Of a DNA stretch of 64,000 nucleotides, positions 1 through 14,647 are shown piece by piece. The notes under the pieces are model-generated. The model worked only from the letters and a program-made list of their open reading frames with translations. It made no database searches and had not been told where the DNA came from. Origin of the DNA: Caprimulgus europaeus (lineage: Eukaryota; Chordata; Aves; Caprimulgiformes; Caprimulgidae); the NCBI GenBank assembly GCA_907165065.1, contig OU015533.1, positions 25,312,578 through 25,376,577 on the forward strand, in the 5' to 3' direction. The position numbers and the translations under genes are program-made. How positions within the stretch are numbered: the first letter of the stretch is position 1; every line of letters starts with the position of its first letter.

Positions 1-370
1 ATGCTGGAGGTTTCCAAGACAGAGTTACACTATCAGCACTAACTTCATCAATATGCACATCAGTTGGTGGTCCTGGTCTGTCAAGGACAACTACAGTTAA
101 AGAAGCTGTTGTTGATCCGGCACTATTTGAAAGATGCAATTCATAATGTCCCAAATCTTCATTTGAAGCTTCCTTGATGGTCAGTGAAGTTGAAGTCTTT
201 GATGTCTGAACATTCACCCGGGTTGTCTCTTTTAAGGGATTTCCATCCTTCTTCCAGGTAATGGTTGGAAGAGGTCGCCCTCTGAATGGCACATCAATCT
301 TAAGATCATCTCCAGCTTTCACAGTGAATGTGTTGAAAAGGAGCTCAGCAGATGGTTGGATTTCAATATC
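1..370 (-). repeat. C-zone super-repeat C7, cut by the window edge
   Basis: Only the first Ig (DIEIQPSAELLFNTFTVKAG) and the opening of the first Fn3 (DRPGPPTDVHIDEVSA) are present. The rest lies left of the window. Confidence 0.92.
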
Positions 371-3300
371 TTTTGCAATGACTGGGACACCAAGTTCTCT
401 TGGATCACTTTTTCCTTTTTCATTCACAGCAATCACTCTGAAACTATACTCTTCTCCCATACTTAAGCCTGTTATTGTTGCTTCTAATGTTTTCACCTGT
501 GTACATGCACTCCATTTTATACTTCCTTTAGTTTGCATTTCTACTATGTAACCAGTAATTTTACTGCCACCATCACTCTCTGGCTTTTCCCATTTAATTG
601 AAGCAGAGTTGCGAGTCACATCAACAAGAACAACCTTTGCAGGTGGAGAAGGTGGTTCAGAAACCTTAACTGGGTCAGGTGTTTCTGCTGGTAAGCCAAC
701 TCCATATTCATTTACAGCTAGAACACGGAAGTAATAGCTACATCCTTCTTGTAGTTGAGTAATTTTGAAGGAATTCTTAGTGCAGTTGTTCGTAATTGTG
801 GCATATGCCTTTCTTGTGGATTCTCGCTTTTCAACTACATAGTTGGTAATTTTAGCTCCACCATCAATAAGTGGTGGTTCCCAGGCTAATGTTACAAAGT
901 CTTTCTTCACTTCTCTGATTATCAGATTTATAGGTGCGCTAGGTGTATCAAGCACTCTGACATTAACAAAAGCTGATTTTTTACCACTGTTGTTCTCTAA
1001 AGTAAGATTGTATCTACCACTATCAAATCTATTCACATTGTCAATTACCAGCATTGTATAGGAACTGGTGACTTCAATCTGAGCTCGCTCACTAATTGTT
1101 CCTTCTGCTTTCTCCCATTTAACTTCAGGTTCTGGTCTTCCTTTGATGGTGACAAACAGACGTAATGTACCACTAGCACGTATAGTGACTACTTTTCTGA
1201 GATCTGCATCAAGTTCAATTTCAGGAGGTTCAATCTTGTCTGCTGCTATGACTGTACCAGGTATAATAGCAGGTTCTCCTACTCCTTCTGAGTTGATGGC
1301 ACAGATGCGGAAGTTATACTCCTGGTTCTCTTTGAGTTTTGTTACGGTGAACTGTTTTGCTTGCAGGCCTGTTGGTGGGGTGCAGGTAGTCCATTCATCA
1401 GCAGCAGCTTCTTTTACTTCTACTACGTAACCCTTAACTGGAGCACCGCCATCATAAATGGGCTTACTCCAGGCAAGGGAAACTGATGACCTGGAAGTGT
1501 CTGTAACCTTTGGATTGCTTGGTGGACCTGGTGGATACAATACATCACAAGCACGATAGAAAATAGATGGCTCACTGGGTTCCCCTACCCCTGCAGCATT
1601 TTCAGCAGAAACTCTAAATTCATAGAAATGCCCATCGGTAAGACCCGTTACTCTGAATCGTAAGTCTGTCAGCCTTTTCTTATTGCATTTGGTCCACCGG
1701 ATACCATCTTTATCTCGTTTTTCAAGTATGTAACCTTCAATTTCAGCTCCCCCATTGTCTTCTGGGCGACCCCATGTTACCACCATAGAATCTTTTGTGA
1801 TTGCTGAAACTTCAGGTGCTGAAGGAGGACCAGGGGGTTTGTATGGATTACAAGCCACAACTGGCTCAGATTCCAAGGGTTCTCCAGTTCCATATTTGTT
1901 CACTGCCATTACACGGAAAATGTACTCATTGCCAGCAAGGAGCCTGGTTACTTTGTGGTTAAGAGCCTGCACGTCTGTTGCTACTTGTGTCCATGAAAGC
2001 CTGCTTGTCTCTCTCTTCTCAATGATGTAATGTGAGATGCTAGAACCACCATCATGTAAAGGTGGAGCCCATGCCAAGTAGCATTTTTCTGCAGTAACAC
2101 CCGTAACCTTCAAAGGTCCTTCTGGAGGTCCTGGCCTGTCAAGCACTTTTACAGTGATTGGTATAGATTTTGTGCCACCAACATTTTTGAGGTTAAGTGT
2201 ATAGTGACCTCCATCTACTCTTATGCAGTCTTTGACAGTAAGAATTGTTTTCTGAATGGTAGATTTAATTTCCATTCTTGCAGTTGATTCTTCAAGGTCT
2301 TTACCATCTTTTGACCATGTAATGTCAGGAACAGGTTTTCCGTGGATATCAGCTTCAAGAACAAAGGTTTCTCCAGCATGAACAACAATGACATCTTTGT
2401 ACTTAGGATCCAGTGAAGCCCCTGGTGCTTCAATTTCATCTCTGGCAGTAATGGGTCCTGTACTTTCAGATGCTTCACTCAAGCAACCTGCTGCATTTCT
2501 TGCAATTACTCTAAATTCATATCGTTGGTTTTCAACAAGACCACTTACTGTAAATTCTGTTTCCAACACATTTGTAAAGCTGGCTTTCATCCAGCGACCA
2601 TCTGGTAGTTCTTTCTTTTCTACTATATATCCTGTTATTTTACTTCCACCATCATATTCTGGTTTTTTCCACTTCAGAGTGATATTATTTCTTGTAACAA
2701 CAATAGCCTCTGGGCGGCCAGGTGGGTCACAAGGATCTCGGGCAACATACAATTCTGATACTTTGCTGACTTTTCCAACGCCAACAATGTTTTCAGCAGA
2801 AACTCTGAATTCATATTCAAGACCTTCTTCAAGGCCATCTATTTTATATTTAGTGTCTACAATGAGCGACTTGTTCTGTTTTGTCCAGAGAATGCTGTTC
2901 TTATCTTTACGTTCAAGATGGTAGCCAAGAACTTTGCTTCCTCCATCATTAACTGGTTCATGCCATTGTACAATCATATGGTCCTTGGAAGCTGCTGTTA
3001 CAAATGGGGTTCCAGGTGGCCCAGGCACCTTGTAGGGATATTGCACAACAACTGGTTTAGAATTCAAAGGAGAACTCTTTCCATATCTGTTTTCAGCAGA
3101 AATTCTGAACTGGTATTCAGAACCTGTCTTGAGCTTTGTTGCTTTGATAGTTGTTCTTGCAACAGTTGCTGACACAATGCTCCAGGTGGTAGTGCTTGTG
3201 TCACGCTTTTCTACTATATAGTTGCTTATCTGACAGCCACCAGTATAATCGGGTGGATCCCATGACAAAACAACAAAGTCTGCACTAACTTCGTCAAAGC

Positions 3301-6300
3301 GGACAGGTCCTTGTGGTGGGCCAGGCTTTTCCAGTACAATTATGCTCAGGTGCTCTGTTGCTGTACCCGCTGTGTTTGTTGCTGTTACTGTATATTTACC
3401 AAAGTCTTCCTTGTTGCTTTCTTTAATATGTAAGATAGTTGATGTTGATGTATCTTGAATATGTAATCTAGTTGTCTGTTTCAGCGGCTGCTCATCTTTT
3501 GTCCAAGTAATAGTAGGTTTGGGTCTACCTATAAATGGTACTTCTATGTTCAGATCTTCTCCAGCCTGTACACTGTATGTATTAAACATCAGTTTGAAAC
3601 TTGGCTCAATTGTCAAGTCTTTAGCTATCACAGGAATTCCAAGTGCTCTGGGATCGCTTTTGCCTTTTTCATTGTAGGCAATGACATGAAATTGATATTC
3701 CTGTCCTGGACTCAAACCAGACACAACTGCATTGCATGTTTTCGTCTCACTGACAACACTCCATTTTTCTGTTCCTTTAGGCAGCATTTCAACAATGTAC
3801 CCCAAAATTCTGCTACCTCCATCATGTTCAGGTTTTTCCCATGTAAGTGATGCGCTTCTCTGAGTCACATCGGTGAGCGTTACTTTCCCAGGAGGCAGAG
3901 GTGGCTCTGAGGCTTTGACAGCATCTGTGGTTTCAGCTGGTACACCAATTCCAAATTCATTCTCAGCCATAACTCTGAAGTAATAAATGGCTCCTTCTGT
4001 AAGATTTTCAACTTTAAAACTTGTCTTTCCACACTTAGCACTTACATTTGCAAATGCCTTCCTGGTTGACTCACGCTTGTCTATGACATAGTTCTTTACC
4101 TTTGCACCACCATCAATAATGGGTGGTTCCCAAGACAATACAGCAGAATCCTTCTTTATATCCTTTACCGTTAAATTTTGTGGTGGTCCTGGTGTGTCTA
4201 AGACTTTTACTGTAACAAATGCAGATTTAGAACCACTGCTGTTCTCCAACTTAAGAATGTACTTTCCAGCATCATTTCTATCACAGTTGTCGATGGAAAG
4301 TTGTGTGTAGTTTATGCCTTTATCAATCTGAACTTTTTCTGTGAATTCACCTTCTTCTCGAGACCATGTGATATCAGGTGTTGGGCGTCCCCTGAATGGT
4401 ATGTGAATTCTAGCAGACCCGCCAGCTCTAACCACTATTCCTTTCCTTAGCTCTGAATCAATATCAAGTTCTGGAGCTTCAAGTTTGTCTTCTGGTTTTA
4501 TAGTACCAGGAACTGATGCAGCCTCCCCTACACCAACCTTGTTGAGGGCACACACTCGTAGTTTATATTCTTGATGTTCAGTAAGCTTTTTGATTTCAAA
4601 TCGAGTGGCACGTACACCTGTCTGTGGAGTAGCAAGAGACCATTCATCTTCATCTGCTTTACAGATTTCTACAAGATATCCCTGGATTTCACAGCCACCA
4701 TCATAAATAGGTTTACTCCAACCAAGTGTAACTGAGCTTTTGGTGGTATCCACAACATGGGTGTTTGTAGGTGGGCCAGGCTTGAACATGGGGTCACAAG
4801 CTTTAAAGTAAGGAGAAACTTGACTTGGTTCACCCAATCCAGCAGCATTTTCAGCAGAAACTCGGAATTCATATTCATGATCCTCTGTTAATCCTGTAAC
4901 TCTTAATCGCAAATCTGTAATTCGGCGTTTATTGCATTTTAGCCATCTGACGCCTGCTCGGTCTCTCTTTTCTACAATGTAACCTATGATTTCACTACCT
5001 CCATCACTATCTGGCCGGCTCCAGCAGACAGTCATAGAATCCTTTGTGATGTTGGTAATTTCCAAGGCCTTTGGTGGTCCAGGAACCACAAATGGATTTT
5101 TCATCATTACTGGCACAGATTCTAATGGCTCACCAACCCCATATTTGTTAACTGCCATAATACGGAAAATATATTCATTTCCTTCCAAGAGTTTTGTTAC
5201 TTTCAGCATTGTAGGTAAAACTTCTGAAGCAACAACAGTCCATGCTAGGCGACTAGTTTCTCTCTTCTCTACAATGTAATGAGAAATATCACTGCCACCA
5301 TCATGAAGAGGAGGAGCCCATGCCAATGAACATTTTTCAGCTGTAACTCCTGTCACTTGGACTGGGCCCTCCGGAGGTCCTGGCCTGTCCAGGACTTTTA
5401 CATTTACTGGTACTGTCTTAGTTCCTGCAACATTAGAGGCTTCTAAAATGTATGTTCCGCCATCGACTCTAATAGCATCTTTTACAATGATTAATGCACT
5501 GAAATCTGTATTCTTTATTTCATATCTAGCAGTTTCCTCAAGCTCTTTATCTCCTTTGTACCACTTAATGGTTGGTAGTGGCTTTCCGTGAACATCAGCT
5601 TCAAGTCTGAATGTTTCACCAGCATTTACAACAATTGTGTCTTTGTACTTTGGATCCATTGAAATCCGTGGCAATTCAACTTCATCCCTTGCTGTTATTG
5701 GTCCTGTACTGTCAGAAGGTTTGCTTATTGCACCTGCAGCATTCTTTGCAATTACTCTAAATTCATATCTTTGGTCTTCAGTAAGCCCTGTTACTGTGAA
5801 CTGAGTTTCAATGATATTTGTGAAGCTGGCTTTCATCCAACGACCATCTGGTAAGTCACGTTTCTCTACAATATAACCAGTAATCTTACTTCCACCATCA
5901 TATTCTGGTTTGGTCCACTGTAGAGTAATAGAGCTTCTTTTTATTATTATAGCTTCTGGACGACCTGGAGGATCACATGGGTCTCGAGCTACATAACACT
6001 CAGACACTTTACTTGTTTTGCCTACCCCAACAATATTTTCTGCAGAAACTCGAAACTCATATTCAATTCCTTCTTCAAGATTAGTTGTCTTAAAACTTGT
6101 GTCCTGAATAATAGTCTTGTTAACTTTAGCCCATAAAATGCTGTTTTTCTCCTTTCTCTCAAGATGGTAGCCCAACACTCTACTGCCACCATCATTTATT
6201 GGTTCATGCCACTGTATGACCATCGAGTCTTTTGTAACTGTTGTCACAAATGGTGTGCCAGGAGGTCCTGGTTCCTTGTAGGGGTACTGTGCTATAACTG

Positions 6301-9300
6301 GTGCAGATTCCAATGCAAAGCTCTGCCCATACCTGTTCTCAGCAAATATTCTGAACTGGTATTCTGAACCAGTTTTCAGTTTAGTCACCTTCAGTGTAGT
6401 TCTTGCAACAGTAGCTGAAACTGTTTCCCATACAGTGGTTGTTGTATCTCTCTTGTGAACAACATAATTGGTGATTTGGCAGCCGCCTGTGTAGACTGGA
6501 GGATTCCATGACAGGGTAATACTTTCTGCACTTATTTCATCAAACTTCACAGGTCCTACTGGAGGGTCAGGTTTGTCTAGAGTTATAATTTCAATAGAGG
6601 CAGACTTTTGCCCAACAACATTAGTCACAGTGATTTCATAAGTGCCATTGTCCTCTTTGCTAGTTTCTTTAATATTCAATATAGTAAGATCAGTCAAATC
6701 GCTAACATTGACTCTTGTTGTCTGTCTTAATGGCTGGCTATCTTTTACCCAGGTAACAGTTGGTTTAGGTCGACCTGCAATTGGTACTTCTACTTTCAGA
6801 TCTTGTCCCACTTGGATACTATAACTGTGAAAAGCAGGTCTTACATCGGGTTCAATCACCAGGTCTTTGGCAACTACAGGAACTGCAAGTGCTCTAGGAT
6901 CACTCTTACCCTTTTCATTTACTGCCATTACTCTAAAAAGATATTCCTCCCCTTGAGTTAGGTTAGTAATAACCGCTTCAAGTGTTTTCACACGAGCACA
7001 CTCTGACCACTTCTCACTACCCTTTGCTTGCATTTCAACAATGTATTGTATGATTTTACTGCCACCATCATGTTCAGGTTTTGCCCAGCTTAGTGAGACG
7101 CTGTTTCTTGTGACATCATCCACTGTTATTTTCCCAGGAGGCTGTGGAACTTCAGCAACTTTAACTGGGTCACTGGTTTCTGCAGGGAGGCCAATTCCAT
7201 ATTCATTCTCAGCAGAGATTCTAAAGAAGTAATAGCAGCCCTCTTGAAGTTGATCTATTTTCCATGAAGTCTTGTGGCAGTTTGTTACAACAGCTGCATA
7301 TGCCTTTCTTGTTGCCTCACGCTTTTCAATAATGTAATTCTTTATTTTTGCTCCACCATCCAAGAGAGGAGGCTCCCATGAAAGTGAAACAGAGTCTTTA
7401 GTGATCTCTCTGATTTTTAAATTAACAGGTGCACTTGGGGTATCCAGTACTCTTACACTGACAAAGGCAGACTTTGTTCCACTGCTGTTTTCTAAAGTCA
7501 GAGTATATTTTCCAGTATCAAATCTGTTAACATTGTCTAAAACAAGGGAAGTAAAGCTGCTAGTGGTATCAATAATAGCTGCCTCTCTGATCTCACCATC
7601 CATTTTACCCCATTTTACATCAGGTGTTGGACGACCTCTGATGGGAACAAACAGTCTTAAAGAACCTCCTGCCCTCACATTTACAATCTTCCTTAATTCC
7701 ATATCAAGGTCAAGGTCTGGTGCCTCCATCTTTTCTTCCACAATAACAGAACCAGGAACATCTGCATGCTCTCCAACTCCTGCTCTATTAACTGCACATA
7801 TGCGGAATTTGTATTCATGTTTTTCCACTAATTTTTCCACTTCCATGTGAGTATTCTTGATTCCAGTTGGAGGGGTACAAATTGCCCATTCACCATCACT
7901 TACATCACATTTTTCCACAATGTATCCCTGAATTTCAGAGCCACCATCATAGATAGGTTTACCCCATGAAAGGAAAACTGAAGATCTTGTAACATCCACA
8001 ACTTTAGGATTATTGGGTGGACCTGGCTTGTAAATAGGATCACATGCTTTGTAGTAAGTGGAAGGTGGGCTTGGTTCACTAAGACCAGCAGCATTTTCAG
8101 CCGAAACTCTGTACTCATAATCATGATTTTCTATAAGCCCAGTCACTCTGTATCTCAGTTCACTTATCAGGTGTTTGTTACATCTTGTCCAGCGAATACC
8201 TTCCTTATCTCGTTTTTCAAGGACGTAGCCTAGGATTTCACTACCACCATCTGAGGCTGGCCTTTCCCATACAACTATCATAGAATCCTTGGTAATGGCT
8301 GTGACTTCTGGTGCCTTTGGTGGAAGTGGCACTACAAACGGGTTCTTTGCGAGCACTGGTTCAGACTCAAGGGGTTCACCAATGCCATATTTATTTACTG
8401 CCATGATGCGGAAAACATATTCATTTCCTTCTAAAAGTTTTGTAACTTTGCAATTTAGGGTTTGCACATTTGAATCAACAACAGTCCACACCAAGCGACT
8501 GGTTTCTCTTTTTTCTACAATGTAGTGTGAAATATCACTACCACCATCCTGTAGTGGAGGTTTCCATGACAGCATGCATTTTTCAGCAGTAACACCTGCA
8601 ATCTCAACAGGTCCTTCAGGTGGTCCAGGTCTATCAAGAACTTTGACATTAACAGGAACTTTCTTTTCACCTGCAACATTCTTTGCCAGTAGTACATACT
8701 GACCACTGTCAACTCTAATGGCTTCCTTCACACTAAGGCTTGTTGCAAAATCAGTACTTTTTATTTCCATACGAGCAGTGTTTGTTAGCTCACGATCACC
8801 TTTTAACCACTGAATGGAAGGTATTGGTTTGCCACGAACATCAGCATCAAGCTTGAATGACTCACCAGCATGCACCACAATAGTGTCTTTGTATTTTGGA
8901 TCCATACTTATATGAGGTGGTTCTACTTCATCTCTTGCTGTAATTGCCCCTGAGCTCTCAGATGGTTCACTGAAAACACCTGCAGCATTTCGCGCTATAA
9001 CACGGAACTCATACCTCTGGTTTTCAACTAGACCAGTTACGTCAAACTGGGTATCAATGACATTTGTAAAGCTTGCTTTCATCCAACGACCATCAGGTAG
9101 CTCCTTCTTTTCAACAACATAGCCTGTGATCTTACTGCCTCCATCATATGCAGGTTTCTTCCACTGAAGTGTTACTGAGCTTCTTGTGACAATTATAGGT
9201 TCTGGACGACCTGGAGGGTCACATGGGTCATGTGCAGTATAGCATTCAGATGCTTTACTTGCCTTTCCAATGCCCACTATATTTTCTGCAGAAACTCTGA

Positions 9301-12300
9301 ACTCATATTCAAGACCTTCCTCAAGACCAGTTGTCTTGAATTTGGTATCTGAAATAGGTGTCTTATTCAGTTTAGCCCACAGAATGCTGTTTCTTTCTTT
9401 GCGCTCCAAGTGATACCCAATGATCTTGCTACCACCATCATTGACTGGTTCATTCCATTGTACCACCATGCTGTCTTTTGAGACATTTGTTACAAAAGGT
9501 GTTCCAGGTGGACCTGGAACTTTAAATGGGTATTGGGCTATGATTGGCTCTGAAGTGAGATAGGTACTCTTCCCATATCTGTTCTCAGCTGCGATTCTGA
9601 ACTGATATTCACAGCCAGTCTTTAATCGACATGCTTTTATAGTTGTTCTTGCAACGGTAGCTGACACAATCTGCCAAGTGGTGGTAGAAGTGTCTCTTTT
9701 TTCTACAATGTAATTGTTGATAGAACTACCACCATCGTACTTGGGTGGTTCCCAGGAAATGGTAATACTATCTGATGTTACTTCATCTACTTTTACTGGT
9801 CCAGTTGGAGGTCCTGGTTTGTCAAGGACAACGATATTTAGGGTCTCAGTTGCTTCACCTGCAGAGTTTGTAAGTTTAACTAAATATGTCCCCACATCTT
9901 CTCTGCATGCTTCTTTTATTGTTAACACTGTGTTGTTTTCTGAACTTTCTGCATTTACCCTTGTAGTCTGCTTCAATGCCACATTATCTTTATGCCAAAA
10001 CACTGCTGGTTTGGGTCGACCAACAAAAGGAACATCAACCTTTAAATCTTCTCCTGCTAGAACACTGAAAGTGGTAAACAGTAGTTTGAAAGCTGGAGGA
10101 ATCACAAGATCTTTTGCAACAACTGGTATACCCAGCTGGCGAGGATCACTGATACCTTTCTCATTCTGAGCTGAAACACGGAAGGTGTATTCTTCCCCTT
10201 GGATCAATCCTGTGATAGTGGCTTCAGTAACTTTTACTGTAGCACAAGTTGACCACTTTTCACTACCTTTGCTTTGCATTTCTACAATGTAGCCCAGAAT
10301 TCTGCTACCACCATCATGTTCAGGTTTTTCCCAAGATAAGGATACACTATTTCTTGTTACATCCAACAAAGTTATTTTCCCTGGTGGAAGTGGTCTTTCT
10401 GATACTTTTACAGATTCTGAAGTTTCAACTGGAAGGCCTATTCCATATTCATTTTCAGCTAGGACTCTGAAGTAGTAGTTGCAGCCTTCTTGCAGTGAAT
10501 CAACTTTCCAGCTGGTCTTGTGGCAATTAGCATTAACAGTTGAATAAGCTTTTCTTGTTGATTCACGCTTTTCAACAATGTAGTTTTTTATTTTAGAACC
10601 ACCGTCTATGAGAGGAGGCTCCCACGTAAGTGTAACTGATGATTTTGTAACTTCCTTTACTTTCAAATCTTGAGGTGCCCCTGGGGTATCAAGAACTCTG
10701 ACATTCACAAATGCTGACTTACTACCCGAGCTGTTTTCAATTGTCAGTATGTATTTGCCACTATCAAATCTATTTACATTTTCAACAATAAGTAGAGTAT
10801 AAGAGCTTGTTGATTCAATGCTTGCTCTATCCAAAGATTCCCCATGTTCTCTTGTCCATTTTACTTCAGGTGCTGGTCTTCCTTTAATTGGGACAAAGAG
10901 CCTTAGAGTACAGCAGGCTCTAATAGTGACAACTTTACGTAGTTCTGCATCAAGTTCAATTTCTGGAGGTAGCATTCTTTCTTCAGCTTTTGGTGTCCCA
11001 GGAACGAGAGCAGGTTCTCCAAGACCTTCAGAGTTCATAGCATATATCCGTATTTTATACTCTTGATTTTCTTTCAGGTCAGTGATGGTAAAAGAAGTGG
11101 CCTTCAGACCTACTGGTGGAGTTACAATCTTCCACTCATCTTCATCAGGTAGTGCAATCTCAACCATGTAACCTGTGATCTCTGAACCACCATCATATAT
11201 TGGTTTGTTCCATGCTATTGTAATTGAGGACTTGCTGCTATCCAAAACACGAGGATTACCTGGGGGACCAGGTTTAAATACAGTATCACAAGCTTTATAG
11301 AATGGACTTGTTGGGCTTGGCTCACTGACTCCAGCAGCATTTTCAGCCATGACTCTGTATTCATATTCATGGCCTTCTGTCAGTCCAGACACTTTATAAC
11401 GTAAGTCAGTAACAACCCGTTTGTTACATTTCACCCACCGTAGACCAGCCCTATCTCGACGTTCCACAATATAGTTAGTTATTGGGCTCCCACCATCAGA
11501 ATCAGGATGGCCCCAACAGACAACCATAGAATCTTTTGTAATTGCTGTAACTTCAGGTGTTTTAGGTGGATCAGGTGGCACATATGGATTTACTGCAAGA
11601 ATAGGCTCTGATTCCAGAGGCTCACCAACTCCATATTTGTTAACAGCCATTACACGGAACACGTACTCATTGCCCTTCAACAGCTTAGTAACCTTCAGTT
11701 TAGTTAATGGAACTTCTGTGGCTACAGCTGTCCATGCCAGTCTACTGGTTTCACGTTTTTCAACCACATAATGGTCAATCTTTGCTCCTCCATCATCCAG
11801 TGGAGGTAGCCATGACAGCACACATTTTTCTGCAGTGACTTCAGACACAGCCAAAGGCCCTTCTGGGGGACCCGGTCTATCAAGAACTTTAACATTGAAG
11901 ATATGCTTTGCAAAGCCACCAGGATTTGTTGCAGTAAGTGTATAAGCACCACCATCTCTTCTTGAAGAATCTTTATTGATAAGAACAGTAGAGAAATCTG
12001 CTATTTTTATTTCCAACTTTGCTGTGTCTTCAAGTTCTTTTTCTCCTTTTGTCCATGTCATAGTTGGTGGAGGGCGACCTGAAACATCAGCCTCAAGTCT
12101 GAAAACTTCACCTGCTTTCAGCACTAAGGTTTCTTTGTATTTAGCATCCACCCTTATCTTTGGTGCTTCAATGTCATCTCTACAAGTTATTGCATCTGAT
12201 GGCTCAGAGGGCTGACTAACAGCCCCACCAGCATTCCTAGCAATCACACGGAATTCATACGCAGCATCTTCTGTCAAACCACTTACAGTGAATTCAGTCT

Positions 12301-14526
12301 CTAGAATATTGCTGAAATTAGCTTTCAGCCAACGGCCATTAGGAAGGTCTCTTTTTTCAACAGTGTAGCCAGTTATCTTAAAACCTCCATTATATTCTGG
12401 TTTAGTCCACTTCAATGTAACTGCATGTCTTGTAATGTTCAGAGGTATTGGTTTACCAGGTGGATCTATTGGGTCTAGGGCAAACACAGGCTCAGATGGC
12501 TTGCTTGGCTTACTCTTCCCAGCCAGATTTTCTGCTATAACACGGAATTCATATGCAATGCCATCGGTAAGTCCAGTTGATTTAAAGATGTTGCCTGATA
12601 CCAGCATTTTACTTACAGTCTGCCAAAGAATGCTATTCCGTTCTTTTCGTTCAACATGATATCCCAGAACTGGGCTTCCACCATCAGTAACTGGTTCATT
12701 CCAGCTAATGGTCATAGTTTCTTTGGTGACTGCAATCACCTGAGGAGTGCCAGGAGGCCCAGGTACTTTAAATGGATAGTTGGCAACTACAGACTCTGAA
12801 GTAATGGCTGGACCAATTCCATATCTGTTTTGAGCTTTAACACGGAACTGATACTCAACTCCAGTAGTAAGACGGGTGGCTTTAAATGTAGTACGTATCA
12901 CTGTGGATGCCAATTCATTCCATGTGGTACTGTCAGTTTGACGCATTTCTACAACATAGTTACTTACTGGTACACCACCATCATTCAAAGGAGGCTCCCA
13001 TGAAAATGTTAGAAAGTCAGATGAAATTTCATCAAATTTGATTGGTCCAGTAGGAGGTCCAGGTATGTCATGAACCTGAACTGTGATTACTTCACTGACT
13101 TCTCCAACAATATTTTTAGCTGACAGTGGATATTGACCACTATCACTTCGTTTACATTCACTGATGGTTAGTATGGTTGCAGTTGCAGTATTTTCATAAT
13201 TTACCCTTTGTGTTTGCTTAAGTATCTGGTCATCTTTCTTCCAAGTCACAGTGGGCCTTGGACGACCAAGCACAGGGATTTCAATCTTGATATTGTCACC
13301 AGCTTTGGCAATGACTGTTTTCTGGTAGATACCACGGAGGTCAAACTCTGGTAGCATCGTTTGCTCCTTGACAATAACTGGCCTGCTTTCTCTTGGAGCA
13401 CTCCTTCCAGCACTGTTAACTGCCATAACCTGGAAAGTATACTCTTCATTTTCAGTTAGATTCTTTACTACACAGTCCAGCGTTTTTACAGTGGTGATGT
13501 GTGCCCACTGGTTGGTTCCCTTTCTCTGTGCTTCAATTACATACCCAGTGATCTTGCTGCCTCCATCATGTTCTGGTTTTGGCCAAGCTAGGCTAACCGA
13601 GTTCCGTGTTACATCCATAATATTAAGGCTCTCAGGTGGGGATGGTGCCTCAGAAGCTCTTACTGGTTCTGCAGTTTCTGCTGGTTCACCAATACCGTAC
13701 TCATTTTCAGCCAGCACTCTGAAATAGTATTCACACCCCTCAGCTAAATTAGGAATCCTGAAGGAACACTTCTGGCAGTTGGTTGTGACTGTTGAATATG
13801 CCTTCCGAGTCGATTCACGTTTCTCAACAATATAGTTTGTTATACGGGAACCACCATCTATCAGAGGCATATCCCATTGGAGGGTGATGCTGTCTTTGGT
13901 TATTTCTCTAGGCTTAAGGTTTATTGGTGGACCTGGTGTATCCAAGACTTTCACATTTACAAATCCAGTCTTCTTACCAGCAGCATTTTCAAGAGTCATT
14001 ATGTATTTTCCTGCATCGTACCTGGTGCACTCTGTGACAATCAAGAGTGTAAAAGAGTCCGTATTTTCAATACTGGCACGTCCTTTGAGTGAAACATCAT
14101 CTTTTGTCCATGTAACTTCTGGAGTTGGACGCCCTTTAATTGGCACAAAAATCCGGATAGTTAATCCAGCTCTAACAACAAGTGTTCTTCTTAGCTCTGC
14201 ATCTAACTCAAAGTCAGGAATCTCTTCCCGGTCTTTGATTTCCACACTTGGAATTATTGCTGGTTCACCAACACCTGCAGCATTCATGGCAGAGATTCTG
14301 AAATTGTATTTGGCTCCTGTCTGCAGATGAGCAACAACAAACTGAGTGATTCTTAAAGCAGTTCCCGTTGTGTCTTTTACCCATTCTTCTTCTCCTTCCT
14401 TTTGATGCTCTACTATATAGCCAATGATGTCAAGACCACCATCATAGTGAGGCTTGCTCCAGGCCAAAGATGCACTTGTCTTTGTAGTATCAGTCACTTT
14501 TGGATTTGCAGGTGGACCTGGTGGGT
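1..14526 (-). CDS. TTN: TTN exon E1: giant A-band exon, C-zone super-repeats (3' end outside window)
   Basis: One uninterrupted frame of 14,526 bases encodes 49 complete domains and part of a 50th. Its acceptor is CAG at 14527-14529 and the first codon, completed from E2, gives D-P-P-G-P-P. From the N side it holds Fn (14526-14225), Ig (to 13945), Fn (to 13648), Fn (to 13364), which end super-repeat C2. Repeats C3 to C6 follow, each Ig, three Fn, Ig, three Fn, Ig, two Fn, with first Ig domains starting near 13363, 10111, 6865 and 3619. The Ig at 370-85 and a partial Fn begin C7. In C3 the Ig domains start near 13363, 12170 and 10975; the other repeats match this spacing. It corresponds to the 17-kb human exon 326, the largest known coding exon, so about 2.5 kb probably lies left of the window. 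No donor site is in view. Confidence 0.98.
371..3619 (-). repeat. C-zone super-repeat C6 (in E1)
   Basis: Eleven domains in 3,249 bases. The first Ig begins DLTIEPSFKLMFNTYSVQAG, the middle Ig ASLDPKYKDVIVVHAGETF. Confidence 0.94.
3620..6865 (-). repeat. C-zone super-repeat C5 (in E1)
   Basis: Eleven domains in 3,246 bases, the same length as C4. The first Ig begins DLVIEPDVRPAFHSYSIQVG. Confidence 0.94.
6866..10111 (-). repeat. C-zone super-repeat C4 (in E1)
   Basis: Eleven domains in 3,246 bases (1082 codons). The first Ig begins DLVIPPAFKLLFTTFSVLAG. The third Fn shares ELPDGRWMKASFTNV with C6, closer than to C3. Confidence 0.94.
10112..13363 (-). repeat. C-zone super-repeat C3 (in E1)
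   Basis: Eleven domains in 3,252 bases (1084 codons) without an intron. The first Ig begins QTMLPEFDLRGIYQKTVIAK, the middle Ig APKIRVDAKYKETLVLKAG, the third [20 protein letters not shown]. Confidence 0.94.
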
Positions 14527-14647
14527 CTGAAAAGTGAAGAAAAGATAAAACATTACATTACAGAGGAAGTCACTCTTACACTGTCTGAATGTGCTCTCTG
14601 CCCATCCCACCCACCCACCCCCAAAAACCAAAAGGCATGATACTAAC

